Positions 40,981-56,221 of a stretch of DNA of 64,000 nt are shown one piece after another; position 1 is the stretch's first letter, and each line of letters begins with the position of its first letter. The stretch comes from Bombus terrestris (Eukaryota; Arthropoda; Insecta; Hymenoptera; Apidae): contig NW_025963548.1 of NCBI RefSeq assembly GCF_910591885.1, positions 5,013,501-5,077,500 on the forward strand. The letters run 5' to 3'. A model generated the notes under the pieces. That model was given only the letters and a program-made list of their open reading frames with translations, searched no databases and had not been told where the DNA came from. Position numbers and translations under genes: made by a program.

Positions 40981-43900
40981 TATGAACTATTACATTATAA
41001 CGTATAACGCTATATTGCATCACTATAGGACGTATAACGTTATATTGCATCACCATGTGACGTATAACGTTTTGTACTATTACGTAATAACGTATAACGT
41101 TATATTGCATCACTATAGTACGTATAACGTTTTGTACTATTACGTAATAACGTATATCGCTATATTGCATTACTGTATGACGTATAACGTTATGAACTAT
41201 TACGTTATAACGCGTAACGTTATATTGCATCAGAATATGGCGTATAACGTTATATTGCATCACTATATGAAGTATACCGTTATGAACTATTACATTATAA
41301 CGTATAACGCTATATTGCATCACTATAGGACGTATAACGTTATATTGCATCACCATGTGACGTATAACGTTTTGTACTATTACGTAATAACGTATAACGT
41401 TATATAGCATCATCATAGGACGTATAGCGTCATATACTATTGCGCTATAATGTATAACGGTATATTGCATCACTATATGACGCATAACATTATACGCTAT
41501 TACGTTATAACGTATAACATTATGTTGCATCACTATAGGACGTATAACGTTATATACTATTACGTTATGACGTATAACGTTATGAACTATTACGTCATAA
41601 CGCATAACGTTATATTGCATCACTATATGACGTATAACGTTTTGTACTATTACGTAATAACGTATAACGTTATATTGCATCACTATATGACGTATAACGT
41701 TCTGTACTATTACATAATAACGTATAACGTTATATTGCATCACCATGTGACGTATAACGTTTTGTACTATTACGTAATATCGTATAACGTTATATTGCAT
41801 GACTATAGGACGTATAACGTTTTGTACTATTACGTAATAGCGTATAACGTTATATTGCATCACTATATGACGTATAACGTTTTGTACTATTACGTAATAA
41901 CGTATAACGTTATATTGCATCACCATGCGACGTATAACGTTCTGTACTATTACGTAATAACGTATAACGTTATATTGCATCACCATGTGACGTATAACGT
42001 TTTGAACTATTACGTAATAACGTATAATGCTATATTGCATCACTATAGGACGTATAACGTTCTGTACTATTACGTAATAACGTATAACGTTATATTGCAT
42101 CACCATGTGACGTATAACGTTTTGTACTATTACGTAATAACGTATAACGTTATATTGCATCACTATAGTACGTATAACGTTTTGTACTATTACGTAATAA
42201 CGTATAACGTTATATTAAATCACTATAGGTCGTATAACGTTATATTGCATCACTATATGAAGTATAACGTTATGAGCTATTACGTTATAACGCGTAACGT
42301 TATATTGCATCACTATATGACGTATAACGTCATATTGCATCGCTATATGAAGTATACCGTTATGAACTATTACATTATAACGTATAACGTTATATTGCAT
42401 CATCATAGGACGTATAGCGTCATATACTATTGCGTTATAATGTATAACGGTATATTGCATCACTATATGACGCATAACATCATACGCTATTAAGTTACAA
42501 CGTATAACATTATGTTGCATCACTATAGGAGGTATAACGTTATATTGCATCACTATAGGACGTATAACGTTATATTGCATCACTATATGAAGTATATCGT
42601 TATGAACTATTACATTATAACGTATAACGCTATATTGCATCACTATAGGACGTATAACGTTATATTGCATCACCATGTGACGTATAACGTTTTGTACTAT
42701 TACGTAATAACGTATAAAGTTATATTGCATCACTATATGACGTATAACGCTATATTGCATCACTATAGGACGTATAGCGTCATATACTATTGCGTTATAA
42801 TGTATAACGGTATATTGCATCACTATATGACGCATAACATTATACGCTATTACGTTATAACGTATAACATTATGTTGCATCACTATAGGACGTATAACGT
42901 TATATACTATTACGTTATGACGTATAACGTTATGAACTATTACGTTATAACGCATAACGTTGTATTGCATCACTATATATCGTATAACGTTTTGCACTAT
43001 TACGTAATAACGTATAACGTTATATTGCATCACTATAGGACGTATAACGTTATATTGCATCACTATATGAAGTATTCCGTTATGAACTATTACAATTATA
43101 ACGTATAACGTTATATAACATCACTATAGGACGTATAACGTTATACTGCATCACTATAGGACGTATAACGTTATATTGCATCACTATATAACGTATAACG
43201 ATATACACTATTACGTTATAACGTATAACATTATGTTGCATCACTATAGGACGTGTAACGTTATATACTATTACGTTATAACTTATAACGTTATGAACTA
43301 TTACGTTATAACGCATAACGTTATATTGCATCACTATATGACGTATAACGTTCTGTACTATTACGTAATAACGTATAACGTTATATTGCATCACCATGTG
43401 ACGTATAACGTTTTGAACTATTACGTAATAACGTATAACGTTATATTGCATCACTATAGGACGTATAACGTTCTGTACTATTACGTATTAACGTATAACG
43501 TTATATTGCATCACCATGTGAGGTATAACGTTTTGTACTATTACGTAATAACGTATAACGTTATATTGTATCACTATAGGACGTATAACGTTTTGTACTA
43601 TTACGTAATAACGTATAACGTTATATTGCATCACTATAGTACGGATAACGTTTTGTACTATTACGTAATAGCGTATAACGTTATATTGCATCACTATATG
43701 ACGTATAACGTTTTGTACTATTACGTAATAACGTATATCGCTATATTGCATTACTGTATGACGTATAACGTTATGAACAATTACGTTATAACGCGTAACG
43801 TTATGTTGCATCAGAATATGACGTATAACGTTATATTGCATCACTATATGAAGTATACAGTTATGAACTATTACATTATAACGTATAACGTTATATTGTA

Positions 43901-46265
43901 TCATCATAGGACGTATAGCGTCGTATACTATTGCGCTATAATGTATAACGGTATATTGCATCACTATATGACGCATAATATTATACTCTATTACGTTATA
44001 ACGCATTACGTTATATTGCATCACTATAGGACGTATAACGTTTTGTACTATTACGTAATAGCGTATAACGTTATATTGCATCACTATAGGACGTATAACG
44101 TTTTGTACTATTACGTAATATCGTATAGCGTTATATTGCATCACCATGTGACGTATAACGTTTTGTACTATTACGTAATAACGTATAACGTTATATTGCA
44201 TCACTATAGTACGAATAACGTTTTGTACTACTACGTAATGACGTATAACGTTATATTGCATCACTATAGGACGTATAATGTTATATTGCATCACTATATG
44301 AAGTATAACGTTATGAACTATTACATTATAACGTATAACGTTATAATGCATCACGATGTGACGTATAACGTTTTGTACTATTACGTAATAACATATAACG
44401 TTATATTGCATCACTATAGGACGTATAACGTTATATTGCATCACTATATGAAGTATATCGTTATGAACTATTACATTATAACGTATAACGCTATATTGCA
44501 TCACTATAGGACGTATAACGTTATATTGCATCACCATGTGACGTATAACGTTTTGTACTATTACGCAATAACGTATAAAGTTATATTGCATCACTATATG
44601 ACGTATAACGCTATATTGCATCACTATAGGACGTATAGCGTCATATACTATTGCGTTATAATGTATAACGGTATATTGCATCACTATATGACGCATAACA
44701 TTATACGCTATTACGTTATAACGTATAACATTATGTTGCATCACTATAGGACGTATAACGTTATATTGCATCACCATATGAAGTATAACGTTATGAACTA
44801 TTACATTATAACGTATAACGTTATATTGCATCACTATAGGACGTGCAACGTTCTATTGCATCACTATATGAAGTATAACGTTATGAACTATTAGGTTATA
44901 GCGCGTAACTTTATATTGCATCACTATAAGAAGTATACCGTTATGAACTATTACATTCTAACGTATAACGTTATATTGCATCACTATAGGACGTATAACG
45001 TTATATACTACTACGTTATAACGTATAACGTTATGTTGCATCACTATTGGACGTATAACGTTATATACTATTACGTTAGGACTTATAACATTATGAACTA
45101 TTACGTTATAACGCATAACGTTATATTGCATCACTATATGACGTATAACGTTTTGTAATATTACATAATAACGTATAACGTTAGATTGCATCACCATGTG
45201 AGGTATAACGTTTTGAACTAATACGTAATAACGTATAACGTTATATTGCATCACTATATGAAGTATTCCGTTATGAACTATTACAATTATAACGTATAAC
45301 GTTATATAACATCACTATAGGACGTATAACGTTATACTGCATCACTATAGGACGTATAACGTTATATTGCATCACTATATAACGTATAACGATATACACT
45401 ATTACGTTATAGCGTATAACATTATGTTGCATCACTATAGGACGTATAACGATATATAATATTACGTTATAACTTATAACGTTATGAACTATTACGTTAT
45501 AACGCATAACGTTATATTGCATCACTATATGACGTATAACGTTCTGTACTATTACGTAATAACGTATAACGTTATATTGCATCACCATGTGACGTATAAC
45601 GTTTTGAACTATTACGTAATAACGTATAACGTTATATTGCATCACTATAGGACGTATAACGTTCTGTACTATTACGTATTAACGTATAACGTTATATTGC
45701 ATCACCATGTGAGGTATAACGTTTTGTACTATTACGTAATAACGTATAACGTTATATTGTATCACTATAGGACGTATAACGTTTTGTACTATTACATAAT
45801 AACGTATAACGTTATATTGCATCACTATAGTACGTATAACGTTTTGTACTATTACGTAATAGCGTATAACGTTATATTGCATCACTATATGACGTATAAC
45901 GTTTTGTACTATTACATAATAACGTATAACGTTATATTGCATCACCATGTGAGGTATAACGTTTTTTACTATTACGTAATAGCGTATAACGTTATATTGC
46001 ATCACTATAGGACGTATAACGTTTTGTACTATTACGTAATAACGTATAACGTTATATTGCATCACTATAGTACGTATAACGTTTTGTACTATTACGTAAT
46101 AACGTATATCGCTATATTGCATTACTGTATGACGTATAACGTTATGAACTATTACGTTATAACGCGTAACGTTATATTGCATCAGAATATGGCGTATAAC
46201 GTTATATTGCATCACTATATGAAGTATACCGTTATGAACTATTACATTATAACGTATAACGTTAT

Positions 46266-46294
46266 ATTGCATCATCATAGGACGTATAGCTCAT
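46266..46294. repeat. 29-bp agctcatat monomer, copy 3
   Basis: Same one-base deletion as at 34,416-34,444, exactly 11,850 bp downstream, as expected from the large duplication. Confidence 0.9.
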
Positions 46295-47910
46295 ATACTA
46301 TTGCGTTATAATGTATAACGGTATATTGCATCATTATATGACGCATAACATTATACGCTATTAAGTTACAACGTATAACATTATGTTGCATCACTATAAG
46401 AGGTATAACGTTATATACTATTACGTTATAACGTATAACATTATGTTGCATCACTATAGGACGTATAACGTTATATTGCATCACTATATAACGTATAACG
46501 TTTTACACTATTACGTAATAACGTATAACATTATGTTGCATCACTATTGGACGTATAACGTTATATACTGTTACGTTAGGACTTATAACATTATGAACTA
46601 TTACGTTATAACGCATAACGTTATATTGCATCACTATATGACGTATAACGTTTTGTACTATTACATAATAACGTATAACGTTATATTGCATCACCATGTG
46701 AGGTATAACGTTTTGTACTATTACGTAATAGCGTATAACGTTATATTGCATCACTATAGGACGTATAACGTTTTGTACTATTACGTAGTAACGTATAACG
46801 TTATATTGCATCACTATAGTACGTATAACTTTTTGTACTATTACGTAATAACGCATATCGCTATATTGCAATACTGTATGACGTATAACGTTATGAACTA
46901 TTACGTTATAACGCGTAACGTTATATTGCATCAGAATATGACGTATAACGTTATATTGCATCACTATATGAAGTATACCGTTATGAACTATTACATTATA
47001 ACGTATAACGTTATATTGCATCATCATAGGACGTATAGCGTCATATACTATTGCGCTATAATGTATAACGGTATATTGCATCACTATATGACGCATAATA
47101 TTATACGCTATTACGTTATAACGTATAACATTATGTTGCATCACCATAGGACGTATAACGTTATATACTATTACGTTATGACGTATAACGTTATGAACTA
47201 TTACGTTATAACGCATAACGTTATATTGCATCACTATATGTCGTATAACGTTTTGCACTATTACGTAATAACGTATTACGTTATATTGCATCACTATAGG
47301 ACGTATAACGTTTTGTACTATTACGCAATAACGTATAACGTTATATTGCATCACTATATGACGTATAACGTTTTGTACTATTACGTAATAACATATAACG
47401 TTATATTGCATCACTATAGGACGTATAACGTTATATTGCATCACTATATATAGTATACCGTTATGAACTATTACATTATAACGTATAACGCTATATTGCA
47501 TCATCATAGGACGTATAGCGTCATATACTATTGCGTTATAATGTATAACGGTATATTTTATCACTATATGACGCATAACATTATACGCTATTACGTAATA
47601 ACGTATAACGTTATATTGCATCACTATTGTACGTATAACGTTTTGTACTATTACGTAATAGCGTATAACGTTATATTGCATCACTATATGACGTATAACG
47701 TTTTGTACTATTACATAATAACGTATAACGTTATATTGCATCACCATGTGACGTATAACGTTTTGTACTATTACGTAATAACGTATAACGTTATATTGCA
47801 TCACTATAGGACGTATAACGTTTTGTACTATTACGTAATAGCGTATAACGTTATATTGCATCACTATATGACGTATAACGTTTTGTACTATTACGTAATA
47901 AAGTATAACG

Positions 47911-50900
47911 TTATATAGCATCATCATAGGACGTATAGCGTCATATACTATTGCGCTATAATGTATAACGGTATATTGCATCACTATATGACGCATAACA
48001 TTATACGCTATTACGTTATAACGTATAACATTATGTTGCATCACTATATGACGTATAACGTTATATACTATTACGTTATGACGTATAACGTTATGAACTA
48101 TTACGTTATAACGCATAACGTTATATTGCATCACTATATGGCGTATAACGTTTTGCACTATTACGTAATAACGTATAACGTTATATTTCATCACTATAGG
48201 ACGTATAACGTTATATTGCATCACTATAGGACGTATAACGTTATATTGCATCACTATATGACGTATAACGTTATACACTATTACGTTATAACGTATAACA
48301 TTATGTTGCATCACTATAGGACGTATAACGTTATATACTATTACGTTATGACTTATAACGTTATGAACTATTACGTCATAACGCATAACGTTATATTGCA
48401 TCACTATATGACGTATAACGTTTTGTACTATTACGTAATAACGTATAACGTTATATTGCATCACCATGTGACGTATAACGTTTTGTACTATTACGTAATA
48501 ACGTATAACGTTATATTGCATCACTATAGGACATATAACGTTTTGTACTATTACGTAATAACGTATAACGTTATATTGCATCACTATAGGACGTATAACG
48601 TTCAGTAAGATTACGTAATATCGTATAGCGTTATATTGCATCACCATGTGACGTATAATGTTTTGTACTAATACGTAATAACGTATAACGTTATATTGCA
48701 TCACTATAGTACGTATAACGTTTTGTACTATTACGTAATAACGTATAACGTTATATTGCATCACTATAGGACGTATAATGTTATATTGCATCACTATATG
48801 AAGTATAACGTTATGAACTATTACATTATAACGTATAACGTTATAATGCATCACGATGTGACGTATAACGTTTTGTACTATTACGTAATAACATATAACG
48901 TTATATTGCATCACTATAGGACGTATAACGTTATATTGCATCACTATATGAAGTATATCGTTATGAACTATTACGTAATAACGTATAGCGTTACATTGCA
49001 TCACTATAGGACGTATAACGTTATATTGCATCACCATGTGACGTATAACGTTTTGTACTATTACGTAATAACGTATAAAGTTATATTGCATCACTATATG
49101 ACGTATAACGCTATATTGCATCACTATAGGACGTATAGCGTCATATACTATTGCGTTATAATGTATAACGGTATATTGCATCACTATATGACGCATAACA
49201 TTATACGCTATTACGTTATAACGTATAACATTATGTTGCATCACTATAGGACGTATAACGTTATATACTATTACGTTATGACGTATAACGTTATGAACTA
49301 TTACGTTATAACGCATAACGTTGTATTGCATCACTATATATCGTATAACGTTTTGCACTATTACGTAATAACGTATAACGTTATATTGCATCACTATAGG
49401 ACGTATAACGTTATATTGCATCACCATATGAAGTATAACGTTATGAACTATTACATTATAACGAATAACGTTATATTGCATCATCATAGGACATATAGCG
49501 TTATATACTATTACGTTATGACGTATAACGTTATGAACTATTACGTTATAACGCATAACGTTATATTACATCACTATATGTTTTATAACGTTTTGCACTA
49601 TTACGTAATAACGTATAACGTTATATTGCATCACTATAGGACGTGCAACGTTATATTGCATCACTATGTGAAGTATAACGTTATGAACTATTACGTTATA
49701 GCGCGTAACTTTATATTGCATCACTATAAGAAGTATACCGTTATGAACTATTACATTCTAACGTATAACGTTATATTGCATCACTATAGGACGTATAACG
49801 TTATATACTACTACGTTATAACGTATAACGTTATATTGCATCACCATGCCACGTATAACTTTTTCAACTAATACGTAATAACGTATAACGTTATATTGAA
49901 TCACTATATGAAGTATAACGTTATGAACTATTACGTTATAACGTATAACGTTACATTGCATCACCATGCGACGTATAACGTTTTGAACTAATACGTAATA
50001 ACGTATAACGTTATATTGCATCACTATATGAAGTATTCCGTTATGAACTATTACAATTATAACGTATAACGTTATATAACATCACTATAGGACGTATAAC
50101 GTTATACTGCATCACTATAGGACGTATAACGTTATATTGCATCACTATATAACGTATAACGATATACACTATTACGTTATAACGTATAACATTATGTTGC
50201 ATCACTATAGGACGTATAACGTTATATACTATTACGTTATAACTTATAACGTTATGAACTATTACGTTATAACGCATAACGTTATATTGCATCACTATAT
50301 GACGTATAACGTTCTGTACTATTACGTAATAACGTATAACGTTATATTGCATCACCATGTGACGTATAACGTTTTGAACTATTACGTAATAACGTATAAC
50401 GTTATATTGCATCACTATAGGACGTATAACGTTCTGTACTATTACGTATTAACGTATAACGTTATATTGCATCACCATGTGAGGTATAACGTTTTGTACT
50501 ATTACGTAATAACGTATAACGTTATATTGTATCACTATAGGACGTATAACGTTTTGTACTATTACGTAATAACGTATAACGTTATATTGCATCACTATAG
50601 TACGTATAACGTTTTGTACTATTACGTAATAGCGTATAACGTTATATTGCATCACTATATGACGTATAACGTTTTGTACTATTACGTAATAACGTATATC
50701 GCTATATTGCATTACTGTATGACGTATAACGTTATGAACAATTACGTTATAACGCGTAACGTTATGTTGCATCAGAATATGACGTATAACGTTATATTGC
50801 ATCACTATATGAAGTATACAGTTATGAACTATTACATTATAACGTATAACGTTATATTGTATCATCATAGGACGTATAGCGTCGTATACTATTGCGCTAT

Positions 50901-51105
50901 AATGTATAACGGTATATTGCATCACTATATGACGCATAATATTATACTCTATTACGTTATAACGCATTACGTTATATTGCATCACTATAGGACGTATAAC
51001 GTTTTGTACTATTACGTAATAGCGTATAACGTTATATTGCATCACTATATGACGTATAACGTTTTGTACTATTACGTAATAACGTATAACGTTATATTGC
51101 ATCAC
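47911..51105. repeat. 3.2-kb segment, copy 1 (offset 8,311)
   Basis: This matches 56,222-59,416, starting at the unusual tatatagcatcatcatagg monomer and including the acaattata monomer (50,045 against 58,356). The copies part where this one has ctatagg and the other ccatgtg. The 48,975-48,994 patch is missing from the partner. Confidence 0.83.
48961..49010. other. Clustered substitution patch of subfamily I type
   Basis: At 48,975-48,994 five bases differ from the paralogues at about 37,125, 40,754, 26,444 and 57,286. This copy reads attacgtaataacg, tatagcg, ttacattgc, while the others read attacattataacg, tataacg, ctatattgc. The patch sequence is common in subfamily I (for example near 5,690, 12,418 and 14,075) and I see it nowhere else in subfamily II. 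Confidence 0.8.
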
Positions 51106-53010
51106 TATAGGACGTATAACGTTTTGTACTATTACGTAATATCGTATAGCGTTATATTGCATCACCATGTGACGTATAACGTTTTGTACTATTACGTAAT
51201 AACGTATAACGTTATATTGCATCACTATAGTACGAATAACGTTTTGTACTACTACGTAATGACGTATAACGTTATATTGCATCACTATAGGACGTATAAT
51301 GTTATATTGCATCACTATATGAAGTATAACGTTATGAACTATTACATTATACCGTATAACGTTATAATGCATCACGATGTGACGTATAACGTTTTGTACT
51401 ATTACGTAATAACATATAACGTTATATTGCATCACTATAGGACGTATAACGTTATATTGCATCACTATATGAAGTATATCGTTATGAACTATTACATTAT
51501 AACGTATAACGCTATATTGCATCACTATAGGACGTATAACGTTATATTGCATCACCATGTGACGTATAACGTTTTGTACTATTACGTAATAACGTATAAC
51601 GTTATATTGCATCACTATAGTACGTATAACGTTTTGTACTATTACGTAATAACGTATATCGCTATATTGCATTACTGTATGACGTATAACGTTATGAACT
51701 ATTACGTTATAACGCGTAACGTTATATTGCATCAGAATATGGCGTATAACGTTATATTGCATCACTATATGAAGTATACCGTTATGAACTATTACATTAT
51801 AACGTATAACGCTATATTGCATCACTATAGGACGTATAACGTTATATTGCATCACCATGTGACGTATAACGTTTTGTACTATTACGTAATAACGTATAAC
51901 GTTATATAGCATCATCATAGGACGTATAGCGTCATATACTATTGCGCTATAATGTATAACGGTATATTGCATCACTATATGACGCATAACATTATACGCT
52001 ATTACGTTATAACGTATAACATTATGTTGCATCACTATAGGACGTATAACGTTATATACTATTACGTTATGACGTATAACGTTATGAACTATTACGTCAT
52101 AACGCATAACGTTATATTGCATCACTATATGACGTATAACGTTTTGTACTATTACGTAATAACGTATAACGTTATATTGCATCACTATATGACGTATAAC
52201 GTTCTGTACTATTACATAATAACGTATAACGTTATATTGCATCACCATGTGACGTATAACGTTTTGTACTATTACGTAATAACGTATAACGTTATATTGC
52301 ATGACTATAGGACGTATAACGTTTTGTACTATTACGTAATAGCGTATAACGTTATATTGCATCACTATATGACGTATAACGTTTTGTACTATTACGTAAT
52401 AACGTATAACGTTATATTGCATCACCATGCGACGTATAACGTTCTGTACTATTACGTAATAACGTATAACGTTATATTGCATCACCATGTGACGTATAAC
52501 GTTTTGAACTATTACGTAATAACGTATAATGTTATATTGCATCACTATAGGACGTATAACGTTCTGTACTATTACGTAATAACGTATAACGTTATATTGC
52601 ATCACCATGTGACGTATAACGTTTTGTACTATTACGTAATAACGTATAACGTTATATTGCATCACTATAGTACGTATAACGTTTTGTACTATTACGTAAT
52701 AACGTATAACGTTATATTAAATCACTATAGGTCGTATAACGTTATATTGCATCACTATATGAAGTATAACGTTATGAGCTATTACGTTATAACGCGTAAC
52801 GTTATATTGCATCACTATATGACGTATAACGTCATATTGCATCGCTATATGAAGTATACCGTTATGAACTATTACATTATAACGTATAACGTTATATTGC
52901 ATCATCATAGGACGTATAGCGTCATATACTATTGCGTTATAATGTATAACGGTATATTGCATCACTATATGACGCATAACATCATACGCTATTAAGTTAC
53001 AACGTATAAC

Positions 53011-55290
53011 ATTATGTTGCATCACTATAGGAGGTATAACGTTATATACTATTACGTTATAACGTATAACATTATGTTGCATCACTATATGACGTATAAC
53101 GTTTTGTACTATTACGTAATAACGTATAACGTTATATTGCATCACTATATAACGTATAACGTTATACACTATTACGTAATAACGTATAACATTATGTTGC
53201 ATCACTATTGGACGTATAACGTTATATACTATTACGTTAGGACTTATAACATTATGAACTATTACGTTATAACGCATAACGTTATATTGCATCACTATAT
53301 GACGTATAACGTTTTGTACTATTACATAATAACGTATAACGTTATATTGCATCACCATGTGAGGTATAACGTTTTGTACTATTACGTAATAGCGTATAAC
53401 GTTATATTGCATCACTATAGGACGTATAACGTTTTGTACTATTACGTAATAACGTATAACGTTATATTGCATCACTATAGTACGTATAACGTTTTGTACT
53501 ATTACGTAATAACGTATATCGCTATATTGCATTACTGTATGACGTATAACGTTATGAACTATTACGTTATAACGCGTAACGTTATATTGCATCAGAATAT
53601 GGCGTATAACGTTATATTGCATCACTATATGAAGTATACCGTTATGAACTATTACATTATAACGTATAACGTTATATTGCATCATCATAGGACGTATAGC
53701 GTCATATACTATTGCGTTATAATGTATAACGGTATATTGCATCATTATATGACGCATAACATTATACGCTATTAAGTTACAACGTATAACATTATGTTGC
53801 ATCACTATAGGAGGTATAACGTTATATACTATTACGTTATAACGTATAACATTATGTTGCATCACTATAGGACGTATAACGTTATATTGCATCACTATAT
53901 AACGTATAACGTTTTACACTATTACGTAATAACGTATAACATTATGTTGCATCACTATTGGACGTATAACGTTATATACTATTACGTTAGGACTTATAAC
54001 ATTATGAACTATTACGTTATAACGCATAACGTTATATTGCATCACTATATGACGTATAACGTTTTGTACTATTACATAATAACGTATAACGTTATATTGC
54101 ATCACCATGTGAGGTATAACGTTTTGTACTATTACGTAATAGCGTATAACGTTATATTGCATCACTATAGGACGTATAACGTTTTGTACTATTACGTAAT
54201 AACGTATAACGTTATATTGCATCACTATAGTACGTATAACGTTTTGTACTATTACGTAATAACGTATATCGCTATATTGCATTACTGTATGACGTATAAC
54301 GTTATGAACTATTACGTTATAACGCGTAACGTTATATTGCATCAGAATATGGCGTATAACGTTATATTGCATCACTATATGAAGTATACCGTTATGAACT
54401 ATTACATTATAACGTATAACGTTATATTGCATCATCATAGGACGTATAGCGTCATATACTATTGCGTTATAATGTATAACGGTATATTGCATCATTATAT
54501 GACGCATAACATTATACGCTATTAAGTTACAACGTATAACATTATGTTGCATCACTATAGGAGGTATAACGTTATATACTATTACGTTATAACGTATAAC
54601 ATTATGTTGCATCACTATAGGACGTATAACGTTATATTGCATCACTATATAACGTATAACGTTTTACACTATTACGTAATAACGTATAACATTATGTTGC
54701 ATCACTATTGGACGTATAACGTTATATACTATTACGTTAGGACTTATAACATTATGAACTATTACGTTATAACGCATAACGTTATATTGCATCACTATAT
54801 GACGTATAACGTTTTGTACTATCACATAATAACGTATAACGTTATATTGCATCACCATGTGAGGTATAACGTTTTGTACTATTTCGTAATAGCGTATAAC
54901 GTTATATTGCATCACTATAGGACGTATAACGTTTTGTACTATTACGTAGTAACGTATAACGTTATATTGCATCACTGTAGTACGTATAACGTTTTGTACT
55001 ATTACGTAATAACGTATATCGCTATATTGCAATACTGTATGACGTATAACGTTATGAACTATTACGTTATAACGCGTAACGTTATATTGCATCAGAATAT
55101 GACGTATAACGTTATATTGCATCACTATATGAAGTATACCGTTATGAACTATTACATTATAACGTATAACGTTATATTGCATCATCATAGGACGTATAGC
55201 GTCATATACTATTGCGCTATAATGTATAACGGTATATTGCATCACTATATGACGCATAATATTATACGCTATTACGTTATAACGTATAAC
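53011..55290. repeat. Three tandem 750/780-bp units
   Basis: Units lie at 53,011-53,790 (780 bp), 53,791-54,540 (750 bp) and 54,541-55,290 (750 bp). Each starts attatgttgcatcac plus tataggagg. The first has one additional A monomer (gtactattacgtaataacg, about 53,105-53,135) and different dimers beside it. The third is a diverged version with gtagtaacg, tcacataataacg and attgcaatactg. The first two are nearly identical over the rest of their length, so this looks like a local young expansion. Confidence 0.88.
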
Positions 55291-55445
55291 ATTATGTTGC
55301 ATCACCATAGGACGTATAACGTTATATACTATTACGTTATGACGTATAACGTTATGAACTATTACGTTATAACGCATAACGTTATATTGCATCACTATAT
55401 GTCGTATAACGTTTTGCACTATTACGTAATAACGTATTACATTAT

Positions 55446-55805
55446 ATTGCATCATCATGTGACGTATAACGTTTTGTACTATTACGTAATAACGTATAAC
55501 GTTATATTGCATCACTATAGGACGTATAACGTTTTGTACTATTACGTAATAACGTATAACGTTATATTGCATCACTATTGGACGTATAACGTTTTGTACT
55601 ATTACGTAATAACGAATAACGTTATATTGCATCACCATGTGACGTATAACGTTTTGTACTATTACGTAATAACGTATAACGTTATATTGCATCACTATAG
55701 GACGTATAACGTTTTGTACTATTACGTAATAACGTATAACGTTATATTGCATCACTATTGGACGTATAACGTTTTGTACTATTACGTAATAACGAATAAC
55801 GTTAT
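55446..55805. repeat. 180-bp (three-dimer) unit, two tandem copies
   Basis: Units 55,446-55,625 and 55,626-55,805 each hold dimers in the order catgtg, ctatagg, ctattgg, the last with cgaataacg instead of cgtataacg. The first dimer of the first unit reads tcatcatgtg. Another version of the pair lies at 62,437-62,796. Confidence 0.88.
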
Positions 55806-56221
55806 ATTGCATCACCATGTGACGTATAACGTTTTGTACTATTACGTAATAACGTATAACGTTATATTGCATCACTATTGTACGCATAACGTTTTGTACT
55901 ATTACGTAATAGCGTATAACGTTATATTGCATCACTATATGACGTATAACGTTTTGTACTATTACATAATAACGTATAACGTTATATTGCATCACCATGT
56001 GACGTATAACGTTTTGTACTATTACGTAATAACGTATAACGTTATATTGCATCACTATAGGACGTATAACGTTTTGTACTATTACGTAATAGCGTATAAC
56101 GTTATATTGCATCACTATATGACGTATAACGTTTTGTACTATTACGTAATAACGTATAACGTTATATTGCATCACCATGTGACGTATAACGTTTTGTACT
56201 ATTACGTAATAACGTATAACG

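Larger units (their letters stand above)
40945..49306. repeat. 8.36-kb segment, copy 2 of 11,850-bp duplication
   Basis: This is the partner of 29,095-37,456. Its left end coincides with a hybrid monomer at about 40,921-40,950, and its right end lies where gttataacgcataacgttg begins. It carries a cluster of five substitutions at 48,975-48,994 that no other copy has. Confidence 0.9.
43054..53042. repeat. 10.0-kb higher-order block, copy B
   Basis: This is the partner of 20,281-30,690. Acaattata monomers at 43,084, 45,275 and 50,045 correspond to those at 20,311, 22,742 and 27,513. Length loss is in whole 60-bp dimers (240 and 180 bp) plus the one-base deletion at 46,266-46,294. The right edge is at about 53,042, where copy A goes on to ctatagg dimers and this copy enters the 750-bp unit array. 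Confidence 0.85.

Noticed and set aside
38282..42163. Very long open reading frames on both strands (the longest about 1,293 codons, minus strand) encoding Y/N/V/I/H-rich decapeptide repeats
   Set aside because: They follow from a 30-bp unit without stops in one register. They begin and end at one-base indels or chance stop substitutions, overlap open frames on the other strand in the same register, and have no non-repeat domain, signal or consistent start. Block copies freely carry stops and frameshifts.
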